A DNA stretch of 64,000 nucleotides from contig JAZKJV010005531.1 of the NCBI GenBank assembly GCA_037367405.1, positions 1 to 64,000 on the forward strand. Reading direction: 5' to 3'. A model generated the notes under the pieces. It ran no database searches. It was not told the origin of the DNA and saw only the letters and a program-made list of their open reading frames with translations. This document shows, piece after piece, positions 22,690 to 33,678 of the stretch. The position numbers and the translations under genes are program-made. This DNA is from Ottelia alismoides. Its lineage: Eukaryota > Streptophyta > Magnoliopsida > Alismatales > Hydrocharitaceae. Each line of letters begins with the position of its first letter. The first letter of the stretch is position 1.

Positions 22690-24097
22690 TGCTAAATCGA
22701 TTTCTACTTCTTAAAAATGTCGAACCGTCGTAGTACAGCGAGATAGAAAATGGGTGAACAAAAATCACTACTTTGAATATATGGTAAATTTTACTTGGTA
22801 ACAAGGTCGAACTCAGGAAACAACGGTTCTTTAGTTCATGGTTCAATTTAATCTACATTTAATTAATTGTAATGCCAATTCATATGTCAAAAAAATTGTG
22901 CAAAAAAAGAGAGTTAAAAATAAACAAAGAAAATAAAAAAACAAAGAGACAGAGAGAGAGGAAGTGGTAGAAAAGGATAGATGTGTGATGATAAATTTTA
23001 ATCCACATAATCTCATCAATCAAATCTGTAAATAATTCACAGATCTAAGATGAATTTCAAGAAATATTGCTCAATTTAATTCCAAGCTGCAGGTCAAAAG
23101 ATCAATAATCAAGACAACTTTTTGCATAAAATGATTAAGATCAAATCAATAGCGAATAATTCTCAAGCTTTTTGCTATAATTATTTCCTCAAAGAATGAT
23201 TTTAAATCACAAAAAGATCAAGGATCTAAATATTCATGCATCCTCGAAAAGTCCATGCATATGAACCAATTGTTCTCAAAATTTAATTTTGAAAATATGT
23301 CCAATAAAGCCTGCACTGATCAATTTAATCCTCAGATAATAACTCGATTCAATAAGCCTATGACTAAAAATGAAATAGCATAGAATAATTTTTAAAATGA
23401 TATAAAATATGCATAATTTGGATAAAATATGAGAGAGATATTCAATAAATAAGTTTAGGGACTGAAATGCAAATAAAATAAAATTTCCCATACAAAATGG
23501 TCCACGAAAGGGTCTTATATGTAATAAATAAAAGCGGGAAGGGCCTCCTCTGTAGTTTACCTCAGGCAAGGGTATTTATGAGTTTTCTTGAACTCTCGAG
23601 GGCTCCCACACAAAATAACTCAGATCAACGTGTGAGGTATGTGACTAGGCTCTTCCATGATTTTTGGCGAAGTCGGGGGCATCAATGCAAAACTTGACAA
23701 GCTACGTGCCAGATGCACTCTGTTAGACTCAAGCCTCCACGTGTCGTGTAGTGGTGTGCTCAGGACCACCTGTGGCTGAATAGCTCGGATGGGTGTTGAT
23801 CCGACGGCTGGAATGCTACTCTCATGTTGTGATCGTACAGTGGAAGGGGCTCGTTGATGTCAACCGTAGGATCATGGCTCAATTCCCTAATTCTATAGTG
23901 TTGTATCTTTAGGATGAAGGCATGTCTTCATCCTCATGTCTTATGTGGTGGGACTCCCTTCCCTGGTGGTGTGGCTCCAAAGGCCGACACACGGCCTAAG
24001 ATCGCTGGAGCAGAGGTCCTCGTGGTGTGTCCTTTTGGTGGTGCTATTGGAGGTGTTCATGGATTCCATAGGCTCTCTGATCAAAGGGTTGCGGGTT

Positions 24098-24156
24098 AGC
24101 AAACAAGGAAAATATGGGGAGGCAATAGCAAACAAAGGAAATATGGGGAGGCAAAG
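24098..24156. repeat. Two tandem copies of a ~29-bp unit
   Basis: TAGCAAACAAGGAAAATATG...GGAGGCAA is followed at once by a near-identical copy with AAAGGAAATATG. A local duplication within the minus-strand LTR. Confidence 0.8.
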
Positions 24157-24177
24157 CTCCAATCGATGTCATGAGAC

Positions 24178-24484
24178 CTGAAGCTAATATCTTCGATCTG
24201 TGAGAAATCGAAGAGGGGTGGGTCTGAAGGAGATAAAGTGAACTAGAGGCGGATCAAGGTGATGGTGCTATCAAAGTTCTGATATGTAAGAAAAGGTGGG
24301 TGGAGTTGGAGCTTGATGCCCTGGTCTTAGTAAGACCGGAGGTGGGAGAGATATGAGGTAGAAGAAAAACAGAGAGGATGAAGACGAGTATTGTTATGGT
24401 CAGATGGGCAAAAGATCGTGGAGTGAGTGATCGAGTTGTAGTAGAGAACCCAAAATGGAAAGAAGAAGTAGTAGTAGAAGTCAC
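24178..24484 (-). other. Intron-like segment in the minus-strand LTR leader (307 bases)
   Basis: On the minus strand CTCTAG|GTGACT opens and AGCTTCAG|GTCTC closes a C/T-rich segment. Length, place and exon-side sequence agree with the segments in the plus-strand LTRs. The branch site is less clear (TATTAG rather than CTAAC). Confidence 0.4.
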
Positions 24485-24784
24485 CTAGAGATGCGGGGAA
24501 GGTAGAGAAGAGATGGAGCTCCTGATGTCAAGGTGATGACAGCGAGGGAATCGAGTCGTTCGAGGAAGGAGCTGAAGCTCCCGTGTCCTTTCTCAAGGGC
24601 TCCGGCAAGGATGAGTTCGAGCTCTGCAGCTTAGAAGAGCTGATACATGACCGTGGAGAGGAGGCTGCAGAATGCACCACTTCCCCTTGTCATAGCCCAG
24701 CTAAGAAGACCCTCGCTACTGTTGTCAACAGGAAGAGGAACAGAGCTGGAGGATGAAGGTATGAAGAGGAGGATAGATAGGATT

Positions 24785-24822
24785 GGGGGGAGGGGGGGTT
24801 GTGGGGGGGGGGGGGGGGGGGT
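24785..24822 (+). repeat. Long G-tract, possible G-quadruplex
   Basis: Runs of 6 and 7 G separated by one base, then, after TTGT, an almost continuous run of about 19 G. Enough G-runs for a quadruplex on the plus strand. It lies on the template side of the minus-strand LTR leader. Confidence 0.7.
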
Positions 24823-25248
24823 TGGCTAGCTTTATCGGAGGAGCAGAGTAACGGTCAGGGAGAAGAGGATCCGAGGGGAGATGACAAGTGTGAAGGCATC
24901 GATGGATGAATGAGGGGTTGAAGGCTAGAATGTAGAAGTTGATGAAGGGGGTTACGCATGAGGCGATGAAGGCTATCTAAGGTAAAGATGGTAACGGCTG
25001 AAGGGAAATGGTTGGGAGTCGATGTTAGGGTTTCGTTGGTTAGGTGGAGATGCTGAGCGATGGATGTAGTTCCCTAAGGAGGTGTGATGATCGAAGGGAA
25101 GATGAGCGGTGACAGAGATCAGAGGTGATGCAATTGAGAGGAGTTGGGCTTTGGAGGATGGGGTCGGCCTACAATTGTCGTTGGATTAACAAGATCCAAT
25201 AACATAGGATGGTGGTGGGTTCGTGTGTCGTGCATGTGAGGAGGAGAG

Positions 25249-25820
25249 TGTGAGATCCCTCATTATAGGACCCAAACATCTTCTAAAAAACTGCTCTTAT
25301 TCGGTGTCCAAATTTTTTATTGAAGCATTCCATCACATTGAGCTCATCGAGAGCTTTCCAATTTGTCCAAGAACTCAAAAATCCGAGTTCAGAGCCCAAG
25401 TTACGGTAATTTTACCGAGACCGGATTCGAGTCAAATTTGGATCTAAACCCGGATCCGAATCCGGGTTGGAACCCATAAAAACAAACCCCCCCTCTTCCC
25501 AAAATTCCCAAAACACAGATCGGCCCCATACCTCCTCCCTCCCCCTCGCCGGGGCACCATTGGAGCTCGCTGGAGCATGTCAGATCGATGATCCGAAGAT
25601 GCCCCCGCGTAGAGGAGGTCAAGACCACCCTCGTGTGCGATTTGACATCACCAACGGAGCACCAATCGCGTTGTTTCTACACAGATGGAGTTACCAAGGA
25701 ATCGAGTTTTTTTAGGTATGACGTCCCCCTCCTCTTGGTGTGGTTTACACATGAATTTTTATCATCTATCTTCATAACCTTAGCTACTTTTTTTTTAATT
25801 TTGGTGGTGGATGCATCTGT
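25249..25820 (+). mobile_element. Probable plus-strand LTR fragment of another Ty3/gypsy family
   Basis: It begins TGTGAGATCCCTCATTATAG and continues with a moderately conserved-looking U3, a TATA-like CCATAAAAAC (about 25475), a C-rich leader and a donor-like TTTTAG|GTATGA (25716). It stops abruptly at 25820, where a minus-strand LTR begins. No matching partner LTR is in the window, so the family call is weak. Confidence 0.45.
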
Positions 25821-26506
25821 GTAACGCCCCGCCCCTCCGGTTATCGAAACCGACGGGATGGGAGCGTCGGACCTACGATCCAAATACATACATGATCTAC
25901 AATACTCAACAAACCATCTTACGCACATTAGATAAACATATGAAATATAAATAACAACAGGAGAATCATATAATATGGAAAAAAATATAATATCCATTCT
26001 CATCGATAAAAATAATCAAGTCCATGTCCATAAAGTGAGATACATCATATATTTATAAATTTTATAGAAAAAGCTCTCCAAATATCTCACTATAATGTCT
26101 CTCAATTAGAACATAAAATAATGCGGAAATAAATAAGTTACTCTAAGTAGAGCACACCCTATTTGGTGCAAGTATGACGTAGAAAGTCTGATCTCCTCAA
26201 AAGCCACTATTATTGTGGTTGTTGCTCAGCTACACATGTTGGGTTCACACGAAGGTAACGTTATGAGCAATTACCCGGTAACGAGACAAAAACTATAATA
26301 ACTAATGTAGGGTAAGAAAATAATGTACACTCAACTCTATCTAATGACATATGCATATATTGTAGAAACCGAGAAAAACACCAAGTTATTCTAATTCACA
26401 TTGGATCACATAACAACTAATTTTATTTATTGATTTATTAATCATTTGAGGACTACTACATATTTCTTGATATTTCTACAAGTTGGTTAGGGTCCTACAA
26501 TGATAA
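25821..26506 (-). mobile_element. LTR of a minus-strand chromovirus-like Ty3/gypsy element
   Basis: On the plus strand it starts TGTAACGCCCCGCCCC, so the minus-strand LTR ends GGGCGTTACA, an LTR end typical of plant Tekay/Del-type chromoviruses. It adjoins the minus-strand protease directly; reverse transcriptase, RNase H and integrase are deleted. The left LTR border is clear. The right one is set where protease homology stops and is approximate. Confidence 0.65.
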
Positions 26507-26870
26507 TTAATTACAACGGAACACTGCCGTCTTCTCGAAGCAATCAAGGCATGCGTGATGTTGCTTGAACCAATCCATACTTAAGATGACATCAAAATCT
26601 TCTAACTGAATGAGTAAAAGATAGGCGGGCATTAGGTGTCCGCCAATCTGCACTGCTACATTCTCCACTGCTTGTCGCACTATGAATAATTGGCTCCTAG
26701 GGCCCTTGATGTAATAAGGAGATGAAACACAGACCGGTTCTTTATCTAACTTGGATACTAATCGATGTGTTATAAAAGAGTGCATAGCTTATGAATCAAA
26801 TAAGTCATGTAAGGATATATCATGCACTGAAATCATACCTTGCACTACATCTCCTAAGGCGTGGGCTTGC
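26507..26870 (-). pseudogene. Retropepsin (aspartic protease) remnant of the chromovirus-like element
   Basis: The minus strand reads HDLFDS then a stop, then AMHSFITHRLVSKL, and further on FDVILSMDWFKQHHACLDCFEK. These are the DSGA...HSFI active-site region and the ILGMDWL motif of plant Ty3/gypsy proteases. The glycine codon of the catalytic DSG is replaced by TAA near 26790. It would process the polyprotein; it is dead here. It follows gag in the usual order. Confidence 0.85.
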
Positions 26871-26939
26871 TCCCATGTGATTGCATTCAACTGTCCTTGA
26901 GGCCTTAGTGGGGCATTAGAACCTGCAGCATTGAAGGTT

Positions 26940-28105
26940 GGTCATGGTGGAGGACGTTGAAAGCCTCGACCTCCACGACGGGAAGCTGATCCATGTGAGT
27001 GTGCATATGAGAAAGTTGACCGTACACTTGGTTGATGGTTACCTGAGTTGCTGGCAAGTAAGGGGTACTTCGCCTTGAAATGGCCTGGCTGTTGGCAGAG
27101 AAAACACTTACGATCTCCTGGCTGAGAAAATGAGCCTCCTAAGACAAGGCTAGCACCTCCCGTCTTGCGACTCTGGGAGTGTGTAGAAGAGCGGAAGGAA
27201 GTAGTACTGTGACTTGCCAGGCCCTGCCCCAAAGTAGGTGAGGGAGCAAACCTGCTAACGGTAGGGGTGGTTGCCACTGGGTGGAAACGACGCTCTCTAC
27301 GAGCTTTGTAGAAATCTCGGTGAGTAGATCTCCCTGACTGATGTGGCTGGAAATGTGATAGACCCCCCTGAAGCCGACTCTAAGTTGCCTCCATCTTGGT
27401 AGCCTTAGCAGCTACCTCCTTGATGGAAGTGAAATCCAATGCAGACAGATGGTGTTGCACATCATCATGCAGTCCTCGGATAAACTTCTATAAATTCTCC
27501 TCAAGGAAAGCAGTAGTCGCTAGTGAGTGGAAGGAGAGTTCAGTGTAGCGAATGAGGTATTCTTGGGTCGTCATTAACTCCTGCTTCAGCTCAGCAAACA
27601 ACCTCCTCCGATCCTCAACCCAGTGATCAGGATAGAACTAGCTACGGAACTCGTCAAGAAATATTTCCCATGTTATGAGATCCTCCAGATGTTCCTTGGT
27701 GGCGTACCACCAACATTCAGCATAGCCTGCTAGTGAAAATTCTACAAATATAAGCTAAGACTCTTCAGGAGCATGGATCATCCGTAAGACCTTGGATACA
27801 TGATCCATCCATAGTTCAGCCTCATTTGGTATGCCAGTACCAAAGAACTGTGGTACCTTAGACCTTTAATATGATGCATAGGTCGTCTGATGTTTTTGCA
27901 ATGCTTTCAGGTCCTCTGATCCTTCTGGGTCCAGTGACACTAAAGGATGAATAATGTCCTCCTCCTCAGGAGAGGGCTAATACAAGGCGTCATCCTTCTG
28001 AAGGAGCCTTTGCTCCAATACCTCGTGACGTTGTTGTATACCCTGCACTGCCTGAACTAGTAAGATCAACTGCTGTGCAACATCAGGGTCAACACGAGGC
28101 GGCAT
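26940..28105 (-). pseudogene. Gag polyprotein remnant of the chromovirus-like element
   Basis: It starts with ATG at 28105 (MPPRVDPDVAQQLILLVQAV, a common opening in this group). The retrotransposon gag core follows (WMDHVSKVLRMIHAPEE, YAECWW, WEIFLDEFRS, LKQELMTTQEYLIRYTELS), then a basic, serine-rich stretch and one zinc knuckle (CFLCQQPGHFKAKY, about 27070-27112). The last cysteine of the CCHC knuckle is tyrosine. In-frame stops occur in the first half, and the reading moves frame. Gag would bind RNA and form the particle. Confidence 0.87.
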
Positions 28106-28560
28106 GATTCACCTGCAGAATCATTATATTAGAAGTTAGTTCCATGGTTAGAGAGACAATGGACACATTACACATGACTCGAATTATTCTCCTTAACAAA
28201 TTCCAAAGTCCGAAGATTTTGTCGCTTTATTTATATTTCAAATCCCGTTGATATTCTAATATTCTAATATGATGCCATTATTTAATTTTTTTTGGATGTC
28301 AAAAATACTCTAGAATTTAGAAGAAGAAGAAAAAAATACGGGTTTCACAATCTGCTTGAGGAGAAAAAGGGGGTTTAATGTGTTGGAGATGAAATTCTTG
28401 TATTTTCAGTTGAGATGTTAAATTAACTTGATATATTTTCTAATTTTTACACGGGGTCATATTTTTGCTAGTGCATAATAATTATTAAGATTCCGTAAGT
28501 TAAGGTTATACAGTAGAATTGATTTGGATTTGTAATAGCATATTTATGACATTAAAAATT
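28106..28560 (-). other. Leader region upstream of gag, no LTR recognised
   Basis: AT-rich sequence before the gag ATG on the minus strand, including CTGCAGGTGAATC just before it. The tRNA-Met primer site usual for chromoviruses (TGGTATCAGAGC) was not found, so the 5' LTR junction seems lost. A Mutator-like element is inserted at 28561. Confidence 0.4.
28552..28560. repeat. 9-bp target duplication of the MULE, left copy (right copy 30222-30230)
   Basis: TTAAAAATT against TTGAAAATT, 8 of 9 identical, directly abutting the GGG termini. Confidence 0.82.
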
Positions 28561-30221
28561 GGGATACTTACACCCATAACCTTTAGTAAATTCGTAATTA
28601 CACCAGAAACCCTCTATAATCACGAATTACACCTAGGACTCTGAATAATACTTAACTCTTACACTCATAACCACGTGTTAACTTCCATTTAATTTTCTGT
28701 TAAATATGACGGTATCCATTAAGTAATTTACATTTTATATCCTTTATGTTCTCATTATTTACGATTGATCACTCTCCTTCCTCCTCCCCTCCCCTCCTCT
28801 CTGCCAGCCTCCACCAGCCGGGTCGAGGAGCCCCTGCGACCAGCTCCTCCACCAGCCTCCATCAATCGAAGCCTCAACACCAGCATCTCCACCCCCCAAA
28901 CCGTGGAAGCTCGAGCAAGAACCCAACCAGAACCATGTCGCAAGAAGACCCCCCCACCCTGGCCACCAGTAAGAATCCCACACCGAACCTCATCGCACTA
29001 CGAAAAGACCCCCCTGGAAGCTCGATCCGGCTGCAAGCAAGAACTCACCCGACTCCCACCGCACCATGAAGGCCAGTGGAAGCCCACCCCCATCGCATCA
29101 CGAAGCTCCCCCCCCCCCCCCCCCCGCAAAGAAGCCCTCGGAAGTCTGACCCCCCGCGCCTCCACCATTGTCGCCCTCCCCCACCCAGAAGTCGACCATG
29201 ACTCCAGTGGAATCCCCCCCTCGCACCACGTAGCCCCCCCCCCCTACACCAAGCGGACGACGACCCTGCCCCCAGTGGAAGACCCCCGCGGAAGCCGGCC
29301 CTGCCTCGGTGGAAGCCCCCTCCCCCTAACTCATAGAAGACAGCCTCCCCCCCCACATGATCTCCTAGCCTAGCTCCTGACAAGACTATCAAAAAGCCTC
29401 TCCCTGGGTGCAAAACAGTTGAGACGTGCATCGAAGAGTGCGAAAGGAAGATGCTAAAGGAGACGACATGTTCAGAAAGAGCTCAGCCTAGGGCTAGTAT
29501 GCATTCAAGTCTGGATAGTGCTATCTCTTTCCTCGGGTGCCCTTCGAGTCAAAAAGGACTAGGAACCCTAGCTTAACTAGAAAGAGATCCACTTTCACCA
29601 TTGCATATGGTTCACTTTATCCAGTATCTAGTAGTGGTTCTCTGATTCTAACTCTCGTTGTTTTTTTGTTCCAGATGTTTGACATCTTTCTATGCACCTC
29701 TTTTCTGTTGGCCAACTGCCCTCACCTAGTCTCGCTTACACAGTCTCATTTTCTTCCTCCTCTTATGAGGATCAGCTTATCGGCCGCTGGGACATGGCAT
29801 GCGGGCATCGACTACTAGGTCAAATGCACCTTCCTTTGCGCTTCCGCTCCAACTAGAAACTATATCAAAAAAGAGAATGCAAGTAGTTCAATATAATCGT
29901 GATACTCCTTGAGAAAACCTTGAGGCTAGGTCTGAAGGGTATACATGATATTCATGCCCATTGATTTCTAGGCATTCTTCAGGTAGGCTCATTCCGAATT
30001 GAGACCTCAGTGAATCTTGTTTTATTTTTGGTTAATCCTAGCCGTTAGATTTTGATTTGATTAAATTAACTCACTTATGTGGTTGAATTAATGAACTAAA
30101 CTAATGGAAGGTCATAGATGTAAAACTGAGCATTTATTTAGGGTCTATGGTGTAATTCGTGATTATAAAAGATTTACAGGATAATTACGAAATTACTCAG
30201 AGTTATAGTTTTAAATGTCCC
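28561..30221. mobile_element. Non-autonomous Mutator-like element (MULE), 1661 bp
   Basis: The ends are inverted repeats of about 120 bases: GGGATACTTACACCCATAAC at the left and the complement of GGGACATTTAAAACTATAAC at the right. They continue in register through the shared TCACGAATTACACC (about 28618-28632). The flanks TTAAAAATT (28552-28560) and TTGAAAATT (30222-30230) form a 9-bp target duplication with one mismatch. Long TIRs starting GGG and a 9-bp duplication are diagnostic of MULEs. No transposase is present. The interior is very C-rich (28765-29370) and then normal, so it may carry captured host DNA (Pack-MULE). Confidence 0.88.
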
Positions 30222-30230
30222 TTGAAAATT

Positions 30231-32790
30231 TCGTTCATATGCCATCTTCTCTCCAAATAAAATGGGGGAAACTAAACTTTTGTTTTCATATGATGAGAGT
30301 CAGAGAGGAAACGTGGAACATGTTCCAGAACAACATTGCGATATTCACAGCAAGGATGCGAGCCGGAAGTGGTCATAACCCGAGTTTTTTGGACAGATTG
30401 TTTCATTGCTAACTACTAAGGTTTGGGGTATGTACTCGTACATACATTGACATGACTTGGTCCTCTAACTGCACAATTACTCCTTAAAATGCTTCTTGAC
30501 ATTTTCAGGTTTTACGAAAACTAGGATGCATTTTAAAACAAGATAAGGGCAACAATTCACGATACCAGACTCATAAAATCTTCCGTGGATCTCTCATTTT
30601 AACAAATTCACATTCTACATTTGTTATATGTATGTATGGCTTCTTGCTGAGATCATTACACCCTGTTTTCCTCAAACGTCTGTCATTTCAGTGTATCATA
30701 TGATTTGCTACTCTATGGTGATACACTGACTGGTTTCCTGGCACCTACAAGGTTATGCTCTGTAACAATTTGTCGGATAGTCAGGTTAGACTGAAGCTTG
30801 ATTTCGATTGTCTGCTTGTAAGCGAATTACAAAGTCAATGTTTTGTTATATGAAACTTCATGAAGTTGATTTTCTATCACTTCTTTATCTTGCTCCATCT
30901 TGCATGTGTGCAAATAGAAACAAATTGTCCACTCGATATTTTGATAGTTCAATAAGTATGACCTGGATCTCTGCACCACCATGCCTACTTGGTCTCATGG
31001 TCTAATTCTCTTGTGGTAATGGGCCAAAGCACTTGGATTTGTGCAGATTGAGATTAGCATCTCCTACCCCACGTGCGCATCCACAAAAAGGTATTGGCAA
31101 CATAGAAGTCCATTCTTGCTAATCCAATGACTAACTTTATCCAAAGTAACCAAAACATCTGAAATACTAAGGAAAAGTGCAGTAATGTATAGGCATCTTG
31201 TATGTCAGGAGAATATTACAGAGAATACAGATAGACTTATCCATCACAGATTTTTGTTGGCTACCTAAATTTTGTGATCTCAATAAGATGATTATATTGT
31301 GTTAGACGAGCATAAGGTATACTATGGTTGAGGGAGTCCTTCGAAGAATTGTCGCATTGTTGCTGCGGTTGAGTACACATATGCAACTAATTCAGCAACT
31401 CAGCAGGATGAAACTGATGTGTAAACCAATATCCTACTAGCCAAGGATGGAACTGCTGTGAAGTCATGGAGAGACCATTAAATGCATAGACATATATCAA
31501 ACATCATTAGCATCGGTAAAGGTCCCAAATGGTCTCCTTATAATGATACGACATTACTAAAGATCCAAATCCCTATCAGGATGCTCGCGTTAATTATGTT
31601 ATCAGTGTTTTTTTATGGTGCTCGAGTAGATGGGGTAGGTGCTTCAAGGGATTGGGCATGCATTCTTGGGATCTCATGTAGAAGCCTAGATGGTCGCTAT
31701 CCCAACCGCTACTATGTAGCTACGATGGTTGGAGGATATGTTGCTTGACACACTGGGGGTACAAATATGATGGTGTTCGACCTCAGCACTTGCGTGCCTT
31801 TATCCCAATGCTTCAAGAGCATGTCAAGTAGTCATTGTTGGTGGTCTAGTGTTTCGTTTCTTCACTTAGAGTTAACACTCGACGTTGGTTAGTATTCTAA
31901 GTGGGAGCGCTAAGAGGGGAGTTCTGGGAAATGTGGTTAAAGAAGTTGGGAATTAACTATAAATCTTATGTGCATAAGGAGGATTGGGTTATTCGTGGTG
32001 ATTCAGACTATGGTAAGAATGATCTTGGAAATCCATGCCCTTACTCATACCCTACGATTTCATGGACTCCTACACTTAAGTAATGGACTTGGGCAGTTCA
32101 CGATGATTCACGGGTTAGAAATTGCTTTGGGAATCAGAGTTACAATATTATAAGTGAAGTCAAGTGGACATGTTGGGAACTTACTTAGGATGCATTGTAC
32201 CCCACTGCATGCCTACGGAGGTACTCCCATCCTAAGGCCATCTTCTTGCCTTAGAGTCATAGTGTGATGTCTCACCCAGACCAAAATCATAGACTATCTA
32301 TGAAGTTTGGTTGATCCATATCAAATAATAATGATTAGAATTTATCTCTTTGTGAGGTCGGTTTAACCAGTTGTTTCTTTTGCATAATTTTTAATTATAT
32401 ATTGCTTGTTGAAATGTTTATATCATACTGGACAACTTTGCTCATAACATACCTATGTGTTGGATCTGCAAGTTCTTAGAAGCAGTCGTAATAGTGATTG
32501 GTCATTATTTACTTGGAGCTACTTTCTTTTGTGTAGCTACATGGTTTTTTTTGTGGTACAGTTACTTATACCTTTTACTATTATTTACTTGTAGTTTTAA
32601 GAGACATGTGATGTACCATGTATATATGAACACACTTTTGAATGCAAACATGTGATATGAATTTCTGGACATGGATTGGATTGTAATGGAATGTAATGAT
32701 GGACATGTTATGAATGGAAATAAAATTTATTTTTAGTCTTTATGCAAATTCTCGTGCTTATATTATATCATGTGTAATCAATGTGGAAAT
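30231..32790. other. Unassigned region between the MULE and an LTR fragment
   Basis: No LTR, LINE or transposase motif was recognised. Short open stretches exist on the plus strand: 30300-30412 (EETWNMFQNNIAIFTARMRA), 31560-31748 (RVDGVGASRDWACILGISC) and 31901-32083 (FWEMWLKKLGINYKSYVHKE). None could be matched to a family, and none joins into a convincing gene. Intron-like T-rich stretches and acceptor-like TTTTCAG|GTT (30509) occur. It may be a decayed host gene, the rest of the sequence the MULE landed in, or an unknown transposon. Confidence 0.4.
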
Positions 32791-33678
32791 ATATGTGTGT
32801 AGAATCGGTTTGTCGAGTACCCATATCCCAAGTGGACGGTCGTCACAAAGGGTGAGTCGCTCGAGCGGTGTACATGCAGGAGCTGGGTGAAGTAGGGTTG
32901 GATCATGGCTATATCGAGATTGATCCAACGACCCAAAATTAGGGTGTTGCGAGGTAAAGAGCGTAAACCAATCAAGGGGCGGGTTTGACCTGTTGTATGA
33001 ACTTCACTGATGTGCAGCAGCTAAGTGGATGCGAGCGTTGACCAAATAGCTGACCAGAAAATGAAAATAAAAGAAAACAAGGAATAAAATAGAAAGAGAA
33101 GTCAAATGAAAAAGTGGTCAACATGAAAGTTGTTGATCTCAATGAGATCTATTATCAGGATGTTACAAAATCAAAAGAAGTCATATGTACAAAATACAAT
33201 TTTTGAATAGGTATTAATTGGAAAATAATCCCTCATTATTTTATGGTTGCTTTTTTTATTTTTTATTATGTTCTAATTAGATATATAAAATATTAATCAA
33301 CTTTTATGGATTTTCTAGGTTAAGATAAATGTAAAAAAAACAAACAAAACATTGTATGTACAACATACATAAAGAGTCGGATCTTTTTACTTTCTCTCAA
33401 TTTTATGATTTTATGGATTTTATTTCTTTATGTCAAGTTAATAAATAATTCAAAAAATATAATTGAAAAGAAATTAAATTAAAATAGTTAGATTTTTTAC
33501 ATAAAATAAAAAGCTTAAATTAGCTAGATATTAAGGTTTAATATTACACAATAATTAGCCCTAATTTCATATCCTACTAGTAGAGTTAATTAAGTCCATT
33601 TAAAGGATTTATTTGGTGAACTATTAAGGTAATTTTGCTAAGATCATCATACAAAGTAGATGAATCATGGATTCATCA
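32791..33678 (-). mobile_element. 3' LTR fragment of the minus-strand Athila-like element
   Basis: Read from 33678 on the minus strand it starts TGATGAATCCATGATTCAT, preceded by a polypurine-like tract (33690-33679). It contains the decayed U3 hairpin (about 33163-33120) and a GTTGGATC...GATCCAAC palindrome (32932-32897). It breaks off near 32790, so only the first ~890 bases of the LTR remain. Confidence 0.75.

Larger units (their letters stand above)
22690..25248 (-). mobile_element. LTR of the same superfamily, minus strand (probably solo or truncated at its 5' end)
   Basis: Read on the minus strand it shows the same plan as the others. There is a CGTTGGATC-type palindrome (25174-25195 region), a C/T-rich leader, an intron-like segment (24484-24178), a GC-rich block ending in the GGGTAAATTAC-like tail, and an AT-rich U5 with TTCGACCTTGTTACCAAG (about 22815-22795). 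It ends in the CTACGAC...AAATCGA block that parallels the end of the 11936 and 16985 LTRs. The last CA would be at 22691-22690. The palindromic TGATGAATC start is not found, so the U3 is cut near 25248. Confidence 0.7.

Noticed and set aside
28765..29373. 202-codon proline-rich frame inside the MULE
   Set aside because: Low-complexity C-rich sequence with homopolymer runs; overlapping frames on the other strand are equally open. Kept only as possible cargo, not as a gene.
31482..32083. Open frames at 31482-31748 and 31901-32083 as a host gene
   Set aside because: No family recognised, no convincing splice chain between them, and stops separate them. Reported only as an unassigned region.
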